A stretch of DNA of 64,000 nucleotides from Azospira restricta (GTDB lineage Bacteria > Pseudomonadota > Gammaproteobacteria > Burkholderiales > Rhodocyclaceae): assembly GCF_016858125.1 (NCBI RefSeq), contig NZ_CP064781.1, forward strand, positions 2,241,501 to 2,305,500, in the 5' to 3' direction. Positions within the stretch are counted from its first letter, which is position 1. Each line of letters opens with the position of its first letter. Below are positions 57,671 to 64,000 of this stretch, piece after piece. The position numbers and the translations under genes were made by a program. The notes beneath the pieces are model-generated. The model made no database searches. It was not told the origin of the DNA and was given only the letters and a program-made list of their open reading frames with translations.

Positions 57671-57763
57671 GGCGGCAAGGGTCGGGGCAGGTTGGGGGAG
57701 TGCGGCCGATGGTTTTATGGGCGGCCGGCCGCGCGCCGGCAGGCGAATGATAACCCCGTCGCC

Positions 57764-58279
57764 TCAGTCCCGGCCGGCGCGCTTGCGGCTGACGGCGAGC
57801 GCCGGCGGGTGCGCCAGCGTCTGGTACACGACGCAGTAGCGCTCGGTCAGGCGCAGCAGCGTGGCGAGCTGCTCCTCGCTGGCGTCGGTGTCGAGCGTGA
57901 AGTTGAGGCGGATGTTCCGGAAACCGACCGGCGCCTCCTTGGCGACGCCGAGCGTGCCGCGAAAGTCGAGGTCGCCCTCGGCCTGCAGCGTGGCGTCGCG
58001 CAGTTCGATGCCGAGCGCGGTGGCCACCGCGTTCAACGTGACGCCGGCGCAGGCGACCAGCGCTTCGAGCAGCATGTCGCCGGAGCACGCGGCCTGCCCG
58101 CTGCCGCCGGTGGCCGGATGCAGGCCGGCCTCGACCAGCGCCTTGCCGGTCTCGATGCGGCAGCTGACGCCGTCGCCGAGGCGGCCCTGCGCGCGCAGCG
58201 TGACCAGCGCGGCTTCCGGGGTGTCGCGGTAGCGTTCCTTGAGCGGCGCCTGCAGCGCGCGGAGGGTTTCGGGGTTCAT
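57764..58279 (-). CDS. OsmC family protein
   Basis: A 171-residue OsmC-fold protein with two Cys in GQAACSGDMLLEALVACAGV and ERYCVVYQTL, so a thiol peroxidase is plausible. The start at 58279 is chosen for the MNPETLRALQAPLKERY N-terminus; its first codons recur in the remnant at 58950-59065. Substrate unknown. Confidence 0.85.
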   Translation of the reverse strand: MNPETLRALQAPLKERYRDTPEAALVTLRAQGRLGDGVSCRIETGKALVEAGLHPATGGSGQAACSGDMLLEALVACAGVTLNAVATALGIELRDATLQAEGDLDFRGTLGVAKEAPVGFRNIRLNFTLDTDASEEQLATLLRLTERYCVVYQTLAHPPALAVSRKRAGRD

Positions 58280-58375
58280 CGGCGGGATTCCTTTCGGTTG
58301 ATTTGGCGAGGGGGCATTCATTGTGCCTCGGCGGTGCCGTCGAGGCCGGAGCGCGGCGGGCAGGCGGGGCGGTGG
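58262..58375. repeat. Duplicated segment, copy A (end of M15 gene to start of osmC-like gene)
   Basis: About 114 bp covering the last codons of the M15 peptidase gene, the intergenic region and the first codons of the osmC-like gene. It recurs in the same orientation at 58950-59065. Confidence 0.75.
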
Positions 58376-58890
58376 ATGTCGTCGAAACACCAATGCCATG
58401 GCTCATATTGGTAGCCCTGCGGATTGCCGACGGGATACGAGAGGCGGTAGCCGAACTCGGCCGCATGCGCGCTGAGCCAGGAAAATGCCATGGTTTGATC
58501 GAACTCGGTTTCAAGCGGCCGACAGCCGGGAGTCGATAGGTCGATGGCGCGCCCGGTGTGGTGCTCGCTGAAGCCGGGAGGTGCGCAAACGGACAGGATT
58601 GTGTCGATCGCCGTGCCGCGTTCCCGCTTTCGCCGAACGATCTCGAACTGGCGGTCGATGCTGCGGAAGGCCGAGACGATGAAGAGCGAGACGCCGTCGG
58701 CGAGGGCTGCGGCCTTGAGATTGCGCCAGGCGTTTGCCGCTGCCGGGGTCAGCAGATGGTCGCGTCCCCCGGCGCCGGCTTCGGCAACTTCGAGGACGCT
58801 CGCTTCCGTGTGCTCGCTCAAGCCGCGCGCCGCTATCTGTTCGCCGGTTATCCCCAGCTCGCTACAGAGCGCGGCAAGGCGTGGATTCAT
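58318..58890 (-). CDS. M15 family D-Ala-D-Ala carboxypeptidase (VanY-like)
   Basis: A 190-residue protein with the M15 zinc motifs SEHHTGRAIDLS (His and Asp ligands) and YEPWHWCF (final His). It has no signal peptide by eye, unusual for VanY/DacB-type peptidases acting on the wall. It ends ACPPRSGLDGTAEAQ, a tail also seen on the gene at 59008. Confidence 0.88.
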   Translation of the reverse strand: MNPRLAALCSELGITGEQIAARGLSEHTEASVLEVAEAGAGGRDHLLTPAAANAWRNLKAAALADGVSLFIVSAFRSIDRQFEIVRRKRERGTAIDTILSVCAPPGFSEHHTGRAIDLSTPGCRPLETEFDQTMAFSWLSAHAAEFGYRLSYPVGNPQGYQYEPWHWCFDDIHRPACPPRSGLDGTAEAQ

Positions 58891-58949
58891 CGCGTTCAGG
58901 CGCCGGGCACTTGCGCGGGGAAAGCGGGAAAAGGGGCCCGCAGGGTGCA

Positions 58950-59065
58950 GAGGGCTTTGGGGTTCATCGGCGGCAATCCTTTTGGTTGATTGACGAGAGG
59001 ATGGGGCTCATTGCGCCTTGGCGGCGCCGTCGAGGCCGGTACGCGGTGGGCAGGCGGAGCGGTGG
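58950..59065. repeat. Duplicated segment, copy B
   Basis: About 116 bp matching copy A (58262-58375). It carries the last codons of the gene at 59008, the spacer, and the first dozen codons of an osmC-like gene (MNPKALCTLRAPF), which then run out at 58896. Confidence 0.75.
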
Positions 59066-59400
59066 GAAAGGCACCAGTCGATGGTTTTCGCTGCGACGGG
59101 GATCGGTCCGTACCACTGTTGGACGCCGGCATAGCCTCCGTATTGATTCAGCCAGACGATGCCGTTCTTGCGATCGATCACGGCCCAGTAGCCGAAAGCG
59201 TCGCTGACCATGGCGTGTTGCGCACAATAGAGGGAGACGTGTTCGGGCTTGCTGTCGGTGTCGGCACTCGGCAGCTTGTCGATGCGGGGAAGCGACGACA
59301 GCGGCCGGCCATTCAGGATGGTGTTCAGCGAGCAGGTTTCTTCGGCGTGTGAGGCGGAAAGCGTCGCGCAAGCGGCGAAGAGCAGGCTGAGTATTTTCAT
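59008..59400 (-). CDS. Hypothetical secreted protein
   Basis: A 130-residue protein with a signal peptide (MKILSLLFAACATLSASHAE) and several Cys in the mature part, so it is probably periplasmic with disulfides. No family recognised. Its C-terminus ACPPRTGLDGAAKAQ is shared with the M15 peptidase through the duplicated segment. Confidence 0.65.
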   Translation of the reverse strand: MKILSLLFAACATLSASHAEETCSLNTILNGRPLSSLPRIDKLPSADTDSKPEHVSLYCAQHAMVSDAFGYWAVIDRKNGIVWLNQYGGYAGVQQWYGPIPVAAKTIDWCLSHRSACPPRTGLDGAAKAQ

Positions 59401-59404
59401 GCGC

Positions 59405-59899
59405 TTAACGGGCAAGATTGGAGGAGTCGCTTGCTGTCGATTTGTGGTGGGCAAGCTGGCTAGAGACCAGAAACACCCAACCGTTGCTCATTTGCTCCCG
59501 GATCACGATGGCTCGCGTTCGCGGGAGGCACGAAGGCTGCATTCTCGAAAAATCCCCCTTGCTCCGTGGGTGTTCGGTGTAGGCTGCCACTTCCCGGCCT
59601 TGCGTGAAAACCAGGACGTTGATGCCCTCATTTCCCGCGATCGACGTGTTGCGTTCGGCGTCCCACGCGAAGCCAAGTACCTGTTCCGCATGCGCGTTGG
59701 TCGTGTAGGGCTTCAGTACGCAAATCCTTTCCCATGATGCGGGACCGATCTGCGCCAAATCGATATGCGTTGCCGGTCGGGCTTTGAGCAGCGCTTCGAC
59801 TTGCGCGCTGATGCTCGCGTCGCCGCTGGTGCAACCAGACAACAACAAGCAAGTCAGCGCGGCCGCCAAAAGGGCTTTGGCCTGGTGGGAGGTGCGCAT
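59405..59899 (-). CDS. Hypothetical lipoprotein
   Basis: A 164-residue protein with a lipoprotein signal (LLAAALTCLLLSGC, lipobox LLSGC). The mature part contains ISAQVEALLKARPATHIDLA and FVFLV-type strands near the end. No family recognised. It is 4 bases upstream of the next secreted protein gene on the same strand and slightly less GC-rich than the average. Confidence 0.65.
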   Translation of the reverse strand: MRTSHQAKALLAAALTCLLLSGCTSGDASISAQVEALLKARPATHIDLAQIGPASWERICVLKPYTTNAHAEQVLGFAWDAERNTSIAGNEGINVLVFTQGREVAAYTEHPRSKGDFSRMQPSCLPRTRAIVIREQMSNGWVFLVSSQLAHHKSTASDSSNLAR

Positions 59900-59953
59900 G
59901 GCTTTCCCGGCGCTCAGTGGGCGTTCCGGCGGCTGGGTCCGGTGCGACTCTGC

Positions 59954-60334
59954 CTACGCATGCGGCACGCGCCCGCCGGCCGGCGACCAGTTCTCCCACG
60001 GCACGTCCTGGAAGCAGACCATCAGGTTTTCCGGGTCGAAGCCGGTCGCCGCCAGGCGCTCGACGATGCCGTTGAGAATCTGCTTCTTGACCTTGACGCT
60101 GCGGCCGGTGCCGAGAAGGATTTCGACGAGGACGAAGTCGTCGGTGCGGGCGGTGCGCACGTCGGGGAAGGTCGGGTCGTAGTGGAAATCGTCGCCGTCG
60201 AGTTCGAGCACGCGGTGGAAGCGGTCGTTGACGTTCACGCCGACCGTCACCAGCGCGGCCTGGATCGCCGACAGCACGGTCTTCTTGAATTCTGCGGTCT
60301 TCGGCTTGCGCACGGTGATGGTGACGATGGGCAT
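59954..60334 (-). CDS. Tautomerase family protein (MSAD-like)
   Basis: A 126-residue protein starting MPIVTITVRKPKTAEFKKTV, with the catalytic Pro after Met; the double-length fold (second half VLVEILLGTGRSVKVKKQIL) fits the malonate-semialdehyde-decarboxylase/Tautomerase_2 type. ENLMVCFQDVPWENWSPAGG is a typical C-terminus. The start at 60334 is set by the Pro. Substrate unknown. Confidence 0.85.
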   Translation of the reverse strand: MPIVTITVRKPKTAEFKKTVLSAIQAALVTVGVNVNDRFHRVLELDGDDFHYDPTFPDVRTARTDDFVLVEILLGTGRSVKVKKQILNGIVERLAATGFDPENLMVCFQDVPWENWSPAGGRVPHA

Positions 60335-60436
60335 GGCGGGGCTCTCTCCGGTGGCGTCGACGGTGCCGGTGCTCCTGCGGCAGGGCTTCGCGTCGGGCGC
60401 CGGTCTTGCCGTGAGCATACCATGCGTATGCTCGCG

Positions 60437-60730
60437 CTATTTTCGATTCGCCCAGTATCCCGGGCGTCGCCTGTGGTGCGCGACCGCCAGAATGCGGAGC
60501 TCCTCCGCTGTCGCTTGGTAGATGATGCGGAAGGGAAATCGGCGGAGCGAGTACTGCCGGCGAGTGCCTCGAAATGCCGCGCCGAGTTGAGGGTGGTCTA
60601 GAACGAGGTTCGCCGTTCGCTCGAACTCGGCGACAAACGCCAGACCGAGTTCGGCATTTGCCTTCAACGCATAGAAGGCGGCTGCGTCCTGCAGTTCGGC
60701 GAGTGCTGCCGGCGAAATGACGAGCTTCAC
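60437..60730 (-). CDS. RelE/ParE family toxin
   Basis: A 97-residue toxin: MKLVISPAALAELQDAAAFY, FRGTRRQYSLRRFPFRIIYQ and RILAVAHHRRRPGYW, typical of ParE/RelE. The GTG start at 60730 overlaps the antitoxin stop. ParE members block gyrase, RelE members cleave mRNA; the sequence resembles ParE more. Confidence 0.9.
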   Translation of the reverse strand: MKLVISPAALAELQDAAAFYALKANAELGLAFVAEFERTANLVLDHPQLGAAFRGTRRQYSLRRFPFRIIYQATAEELRILAVAHHRRRPGYWANRK

Positions 60731-60951
60731 TTAAGCGCGGCGCGAACCTGAGCCAGTGCGTCGGCGATGGGAACGGCTTGTACTGCGCCGCTCTCGATTT
60801 CCGCGATCCTGCGCTCGGTTTCAGCGGCCCACGCCTCTTCGATCTCCGCATCTTCGTCGAGGCTGGCGAGCAGGAGCTGGGCGAACGCCGCGCGCTCGCC
60901 CGCGGTGAGCTTGAGGGCCTCGGCTTCGAGCATTTCCAGTTGGCTACTCAT
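60727..60951 (-). CDS. Antitoxin of the putative addiction module component family
   Basis: A 74-residue helical protein (EMLEAEALKLTAGERAAFAQ, LLLASLDEDAEIEEAWAAET, RRIAEIESGAVQAVPIADAL) of the family usually paired with ParE-like toxins. Its ATG overlaps the stop of the remnant upstream. TACAAT about 32 bases upstream is a good -10 box. Confidence 0.88.
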   Translation of the reverse strand: MSSQLEMLEAEALKLTAGERAAFAQLLLASLDEDAEIEEAWAAETERRIAEIESGAVQAVPIADALAQVRAALK

Positions 60952-61106
60952 AGCATGCCTCCAGTGGACGAGGGTAATTGTACTGCGATATCCACGCGGG
61001 CATTGCGGGTGACGACGGCGCTTCGTCCGCTGGCAGACGCGAGGCGCCGATGCCGTTCCCGGTGGATGGCTTCGCGATGGGTGCCGAGCGCTTCGGACGG
61101 TTTCAT
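60948..61106 (-). pseudogene. Remnant of an MNT-type nucleotidyltransferase gene
   Basis: MKPSEALGTHREAIHRE is the typical N-terminus of minimal nucleotidyltransferases (MntA of HEPN/MNT modules). The rest of the 52 codons does not continue the fold and ends before the GSxxxG...D active site. A short relic next to a working TA pair. Confidence 0.35.
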
Positions 61107-61203
61107 GGCTTGCCCTTTCCCGAGTGACTGCGTCCGGGGGCCGGTGCCCGCCTGGCCGGCGGCCGGCGCTTTCCGGAAGCATAGCACCCGGAATCGCGCT
61201 TGC

Positions 61204-61548
61204 TCAGCGCGCCGCGGTCACCACCATCTCCACGCGGTAGCCGGGGTTCGCCAGCCGCGCCTCGACGCAGGCGCGCACCGGCGCCGTGCCTTCGGGCACC
61301 CAGTCGTCCCAGACTTCGTTCATCGCCGCGTACTCGCGCATGTCGCTGAGGTAGATGGTGACCATCAAGAGGCGGGTCTTGTCGCTGCCGGCGCGGGCGA
61401 GCAGGCGCTCGATGCTGGCCAGCACCTCGCGCGTCTGCGTGGCGATGTCGGCGGTCAGCGTCTCCGGCACTTCGACCAGGTAGGCGGTGTCGCCGTGGGC
61501 GACGACGTCGGAGTAGCGGCGGGTGGTGCCGTGGCGTTCGATATCCAT
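61204..61548 (-). CDS. RidA family protein
   Basis: A 114-residue RidA-like protein (AYLVEVPETLTADIATQTRE, TRLLMVTIYLSDMREYAAMN, APVRACVEARLANPGYRVEM). The conserved Arg is kept in APVRACVEAR. It is one of three intact RidA proteins in the window. The next gene upstream is fumarase, same strand, 68 bases away. Confidence 0.9.
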   Translation of the reverse strand: MDIERHGTTRRYSDVVAHGDTAYLVEVPETLTADIATQTREVLASIERLLARAGSDKTRLLMVTIYLSDMREYAAMNEVWDDWVPEGTAPVRACVEARLANPGYRVEMVVTAAR

Positions 61549-61615
61549 GCGTGGGGCTCCAGAAAGGAAAAGCCGGCCGCGGAATCGCGGCCGGCTTCGG
61601 TGGGCGCTGCGGTCG

Positions 61616-63151
61616 TTACGCGACGGCGACCGGAATCTTGCCGATCTTCGCCTGCCACTCCTTCGGGCCGGTGTTGTGCACCGAGGTGCCCGACGAGTCG
61701 ACGGCGACCGTCACCGGCATGTCCTGCACCTCGAACTCGTAGATCGCTTCCATGCCGAGGTCGGCGAAGCCGACGACCTTGGCCGACTTGATCGCCTTGG
61801 CGACCAGGTAGGCGGCGCCGCCGACGGCCATCAGGTAGGCGCTCTTGTTGTCCTTGATCGCCTCGATCGCGACCGGGCCGCGCTCGGACTTGCCGATCAT
61901 CGAGATGAGGCCGGTCTGCTCCAGCATCATGCGCGTGAACTTGTCCATGCGGGTCGCCGTCGTCGGGCCGGCCGGGCCGACCACTTCGTCGCGCACCGGG
62001 TCGACCGGGCCGACGTAGTAGATGACGCGGTTGGTGAAGTCGACCGGCAGCTGCTCGCCCTTGGCCAGCATGTCGGAGATGCGCTTGTGCGCGGCGTCGC
62101 GGCCGGTCAGCATCTTGCCGTTCAAGAGCAGCTTCTGGCCCGGCTTCCACGCGGCGACCTGCTCCTTGGTCAGCGTGTTCAGGTCGACGCGGGTGGCCGA
62201 CTTGAGGTCCGGCGTCCAGGTCACCGCCGGCCAGTCCTCGAGCTTCGGCGTCGGCAGGTGGGCCGGGCCGGAGCCGTCGAGGTGGAAGTGGCAGTGGCGG
62301 GTGGCGGCGCAGTTCGGGACGAGGGCCACCGGCAGGTTGGCGGCGTGGCACGGGTAGTCGAGCACCTTGACGTCGAGCACCGTGGTCAGGCCGCCGAGGC
62401 CCTGGGCGCCGACGCCGAGCGCGTTGACCTTTTCGTACAGCTCGAGGCGCAGTTCCTCGGCGCGGGTCAGCTTGGCGCCGGAGGCGGCCTTGTCCTTCAG
62501 CTCGTGGATGTCGACCGGCGCCATGATCGATTCCTTGGCCAGCAGCATCGCCTTCTCCGGCGTGCCGCCGATGCCGATGCCGATGATCCCCGGCGGGCAC
62601 CAGCCGGCGCCCATTTCCGGGATCTTCTTGAGCACCCAGTCGACCAGGTCGTCGGAGGGGTTGAGCATGGCGAACTTGGACTTCGCTTCAGAGCCGCCGC
62701 CCTTGGCGGCGCAGATGACCTCGACGCCGTCGCCCTCGACGATCTCGAAGTGCACGACGGCCGGGGTGTTGTCCTTGGTGTTCCTGCGGGCGCCGGCCGG
62801 GTCGGCCAGCACCGAGGCGCGCAGCGGGTTGTCCGGGTTGGCGTAGGCGCGGCGGACGCCTTCGTCGACCATCTTCTGCAGGCTCATCGTCGCGTCCGGC
62901 CAGGTGACGTTCATGCCGACCTTGAGGAAGACCATGCCGATGCCGGTGTCCTGGCAGATCGGGCGGTGGCCTTCGGCCGACATGCGGCTGTTGGTCAGGA
63001 TCTGCGCGATCGCGTCCTTCGCCGCCGGCGACTCCTCGCGCTCGTAGGCTTCGCCCAGCGCGCTGATGTAGTCGAGCGGGTGGTAGTAGCTGATGTACTG
63101 GAAGGCGTCGGCGATCGACTGGATCAGGTCTTCCTGCTTGATGGCGGTCAT
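61616..63151 (-). CDS. fumA: Class I (Fe-S dependent) fumarate hydratase
   Basis: A 511-residue class I fumarase: PICQDTGIGMVFLKVG, AGWCPPGIIGIGIGGTPEKA and CAATRHCHFHLDGSG contain the Cys ligands of the 4Fe-4S cluster; the C-terminal beta domain has VVGPAGPTTATRMDKFTRMM and MPVTVAVDSSGTSVHNTGP. Converts fumarate and malate in the TCA cycle. The start at 63151 is the natural ATG. Single-polypeptide (alpha plus beta) form. Confidence 0.97.
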   Translation of the reverse strand: MTAIKQEDLIQSIADAFQYISYYHPLDYISALGEAYEREESPAAKDAIAQILTNSRMSAEGHRPICQDTGIGMVFLKVGMNVTWPDATMSLQKMVDEGVRRAYANPDNPLRASVLADPAGARRNTKDNTPAVVHFEIVEGDGVEVICAAKGGGSEAKSKFAMLNPSDDLVDWVLKKIPEMGAGWCPPGIIGIGIGGTPEKAMLLAKESIMAPVDIHELKDKAASGAKLTRAEELRLELYEKVNALGVGAQGLGGLTTVLDVKVLDYPCHAANLPVALVPNCAATRHCHFHLDGSGPAHLPTPKLEDWPAVTWTPDLKSATRVDLNTLTKEQVAAWKPGQKLLLNGKMLTGRDAAHKRISDMLAKGEQLPVDFTNRVIYYVGPVDPVRDEVVGPAGPTTATRMDKFTRMMLEQTGLISMIGKSERGPVAIEAIKDNKSAYLMAVGGAAYLVAKAIKSAKVVGFADLGMEAIYEFEVQDMPVTVAVDSSGTSVHNTGPKEWQAKIGKIPVAVA

Positions 63152-63165
63152 GATGGCTCTCTCGT

Positions 63166-63705
63166 TCAGTGGTGTTTCGACTGGTGCTGCAGAATCAGCG
63201 TTTCGTTCATCAGCTTGTCCACCCAGGCCATGGCCGCGGCGGAGATGAGGAACACGACGTGGATGATCACCTGCCACTTGATCGTGTGTTCGCTCAGGTT
63301 GCTGGCGTTGATGAAGGTCTTCAGCAGGTGGATCGACGAGATGCCGATGATCGCCGTCGACAGCTTGATTTTCAGCACGCCGGCATTGACGTGCGACAGC
63401 CATTCCGGCTGGTCCGGGTGGCCTTCGAGGTCGAGGCGCGAAACGAAGGTCTCGTAGCCGCCGACGATGACCATGATCAGCAGGTTGGCGATCATCACCA
63501 CGTCGATCAGTCCGAGCACGACCAGCATCACGTCGGCCTCGCTGATCGGCTTGCCGCCGAACGCGTTGTGCACGAGGTGCGAGAGCTCGATCATGAACAG
63601 GTAGCAATAGACCACCTGGGCAATGATCAGGCCGAGGTAGAGCGGCGCCTGGACCCAGCGGCTGGCGAAAATCGTGGTTTCGAGAACTTTGACGATTTGA
63701 TTCAT
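63166..63705 (-). CDS. UPF0114 (YqhA/TIGR00645) membrane protein
   Basis: A 179-residue inner-membrane protein with three to four helices: [60 protein letters not shown] and [20 protein letters not shown]. Family function unknown. The start at 63705 is set by conservation of [17 protein letters not shown]. It is directly upstream of the fumarase gene, 14 bases apart, so probably in one operon. Confidence 0.9.
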   Translation of the reverse strand: MNQIVKVLETTIFASRWVQAPLYLGLIIAQVVYCYLFMIELSHLVHNAFGGKPISEADVMLVVLGLIDVVMIANLLIMVIVGGYETFVSRLDLEGHPDQPEWLSHVNAGVLKIKLSTAIIGISSIHLLKTFINASNLSEHTIKWQVIIHVVFLISAAAMAWVDKLMNETLILQHQSKHH

Positions 63706-63981
63706 TGCTGAAGATGTGCGAAAAAAGAGCCCGGATTTTAGCACCGTCTCGATGTTGCAGTGCAGCGAAAGCCGCGCAGCCACAAGGTTTGCGTGTAAGC
63801 CCGCTGTAAGGCTTGGCGGGTCTAATCCGGAACGGTCCCGGAAGGCGGATGGTTAGGGAGTTCCGCCGGCCGGCTGCAGTCCCGCTGCCCCATCCCGGGC
63901 AATTTTCCGTTTCCGGCCCTACGGAATGAAGGAACGGGGCTTCCACCATACGCTCAGTCAACCTCATTAGGAGATGCTAAA

Positions 63982-64000
63982 TGGCTATTGAATCCGTCCT
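63982..64000 (+). CDS. acs: Start of an open reading frame cut by the window edge (possible acetyl-CoA synthetase)
   Basis: AGGAGATGCTA then ATG GCT ATT GAA TCC GTC CT, giving MAIESV(L). The N-terminus resembles acetyl-CoA synthetase of Rhodocyclales (MSAIESVL...), and CrbS/R-like genes earlier in the window would suit it, but seven residues are not enough. The 276-base gap before it, after UPF0114, is the likely promoter and otherwise shows only a G/C-rich hairpin (GCCGGCC...). Confidence 0.35.

Noticed and set aside
61616-63967. Fumarase extended by about 270 N-terminal residues
   Set aside because: The extension runs through the UPF0114 gene in another frame and has no conserved sequence; MTAIKQEDLIQSI at 63151 is the family start.

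Overview
This is a 64 kb piece of chromosome from a GC-rich proteobacterium. The gene content suggests a betaproteobacterium of the Rhodocyclales (Azonexus/Dechloromonas/Propionivibrio-like). That placement is an inference from the 180 kDa-type NAD-glutamate dehydrogenase, the SUF operon with SufU and SufT, class I fumarase, the CrbS/R-like regulators and menaquinone genes in an otherwise beta-type genome. No rRNA, tRNA, CRISPR array or intact transposase was seen.

Layout. 1-3.4 kb: tail of the NAD-glutamate dehydrogenase gene, then a small AT-richer islet (a hypothetical protein, a tautomerase and three tiny membrane proteins) edged by CCCCTTTT/AAAAGGGG repeats. 3.5-6.8 kb: a GntR regulator facing a fumarase-superfamily lyase and an orphan TRAP-type binding protein, with two palindromic operators between them. 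7-10.6 kb: FMN reductase, DoxX, LexA-boxed dinB and a dicarboxylate/glutamate symporter. 10.7-17.7 kb: one tightly coupled operon, menE-menF-menD-DUF294 nucleotidyltransferase-DEDDh exonuclease. 18-26 kb: an accessory redox-stress region with an Rrf2 regulator and its apparent regulon (NDH-2-like flavoprotein, cupin, AhpD-like protein), a LysR-controlled SDR/tautomerase/Ohr set, and a GlxA-type regulator beside an SDR. 26.3-28.4 kb: a DUF2242-type lipoprotein, menC and a RidA protein. 28.5-35 kb: a SUF Fe-S assembly operon (Rrf2 regulator, sufB, C, D, S, U, T and a Rieske ferredoxin) bracketed by two copies of a RidA gene fragment, with a frameshift at the end of sufS. 35.2-40.5 kb: cytochrome c, a LysE exporter, and a zinc-uptake-like operon (ZIP permease, DUF2796, ABC ATPase and permease, DUF3299) behind a Zur-like palindrome. 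40.6-44 kb: hybrid sensor kinase and menB. 44.1-51 kb: a CbrX/CrbS/CrbR-like transporter-kinase and response regulator, followed by a membrane exonuclease and a second DUF294 protein. 51-54.6 kb: a truncated HigA-type antitoxin gene, murI, and an AT-rich islet with a GIY-YIG-like protein and a 2OG-Fe(II) oxygenase. 54.6-61.5 kb: small detoxification and housekeeping proteins (VOC, RidA, DUF1330, gamma-carbonic anhydrase, OsmC, M15 peptidase, tautomerase) and a ParE/RelE-type toxin-antitoxin pair. 61.6-64 kb: class I fumarase, a UPF0114 protein and the first codons of what may be acs.

How it fits together. The core theme is central respiration and acetate/dicarboxylate metabolism (GDH, fumarase, CrbS/R-like sensing, possible acs, menaquinone synthesis, Fe-S assembly). 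Several redox-stress and detoxification cassettes are inserted among these genes. Two separate loci pair a DUF294 nucleotidyltransferase with a DEDDh exonuclease: one is translationally coupled to the menaquinone operon, the other to the CrbS/R-like signalling genes. The best candidates for under-described biology are this pairing, the Rrf2 regulon with its matched 25-bp operators, the GIY-YIG two-gene islet and the repeat-bracketed suf locus.
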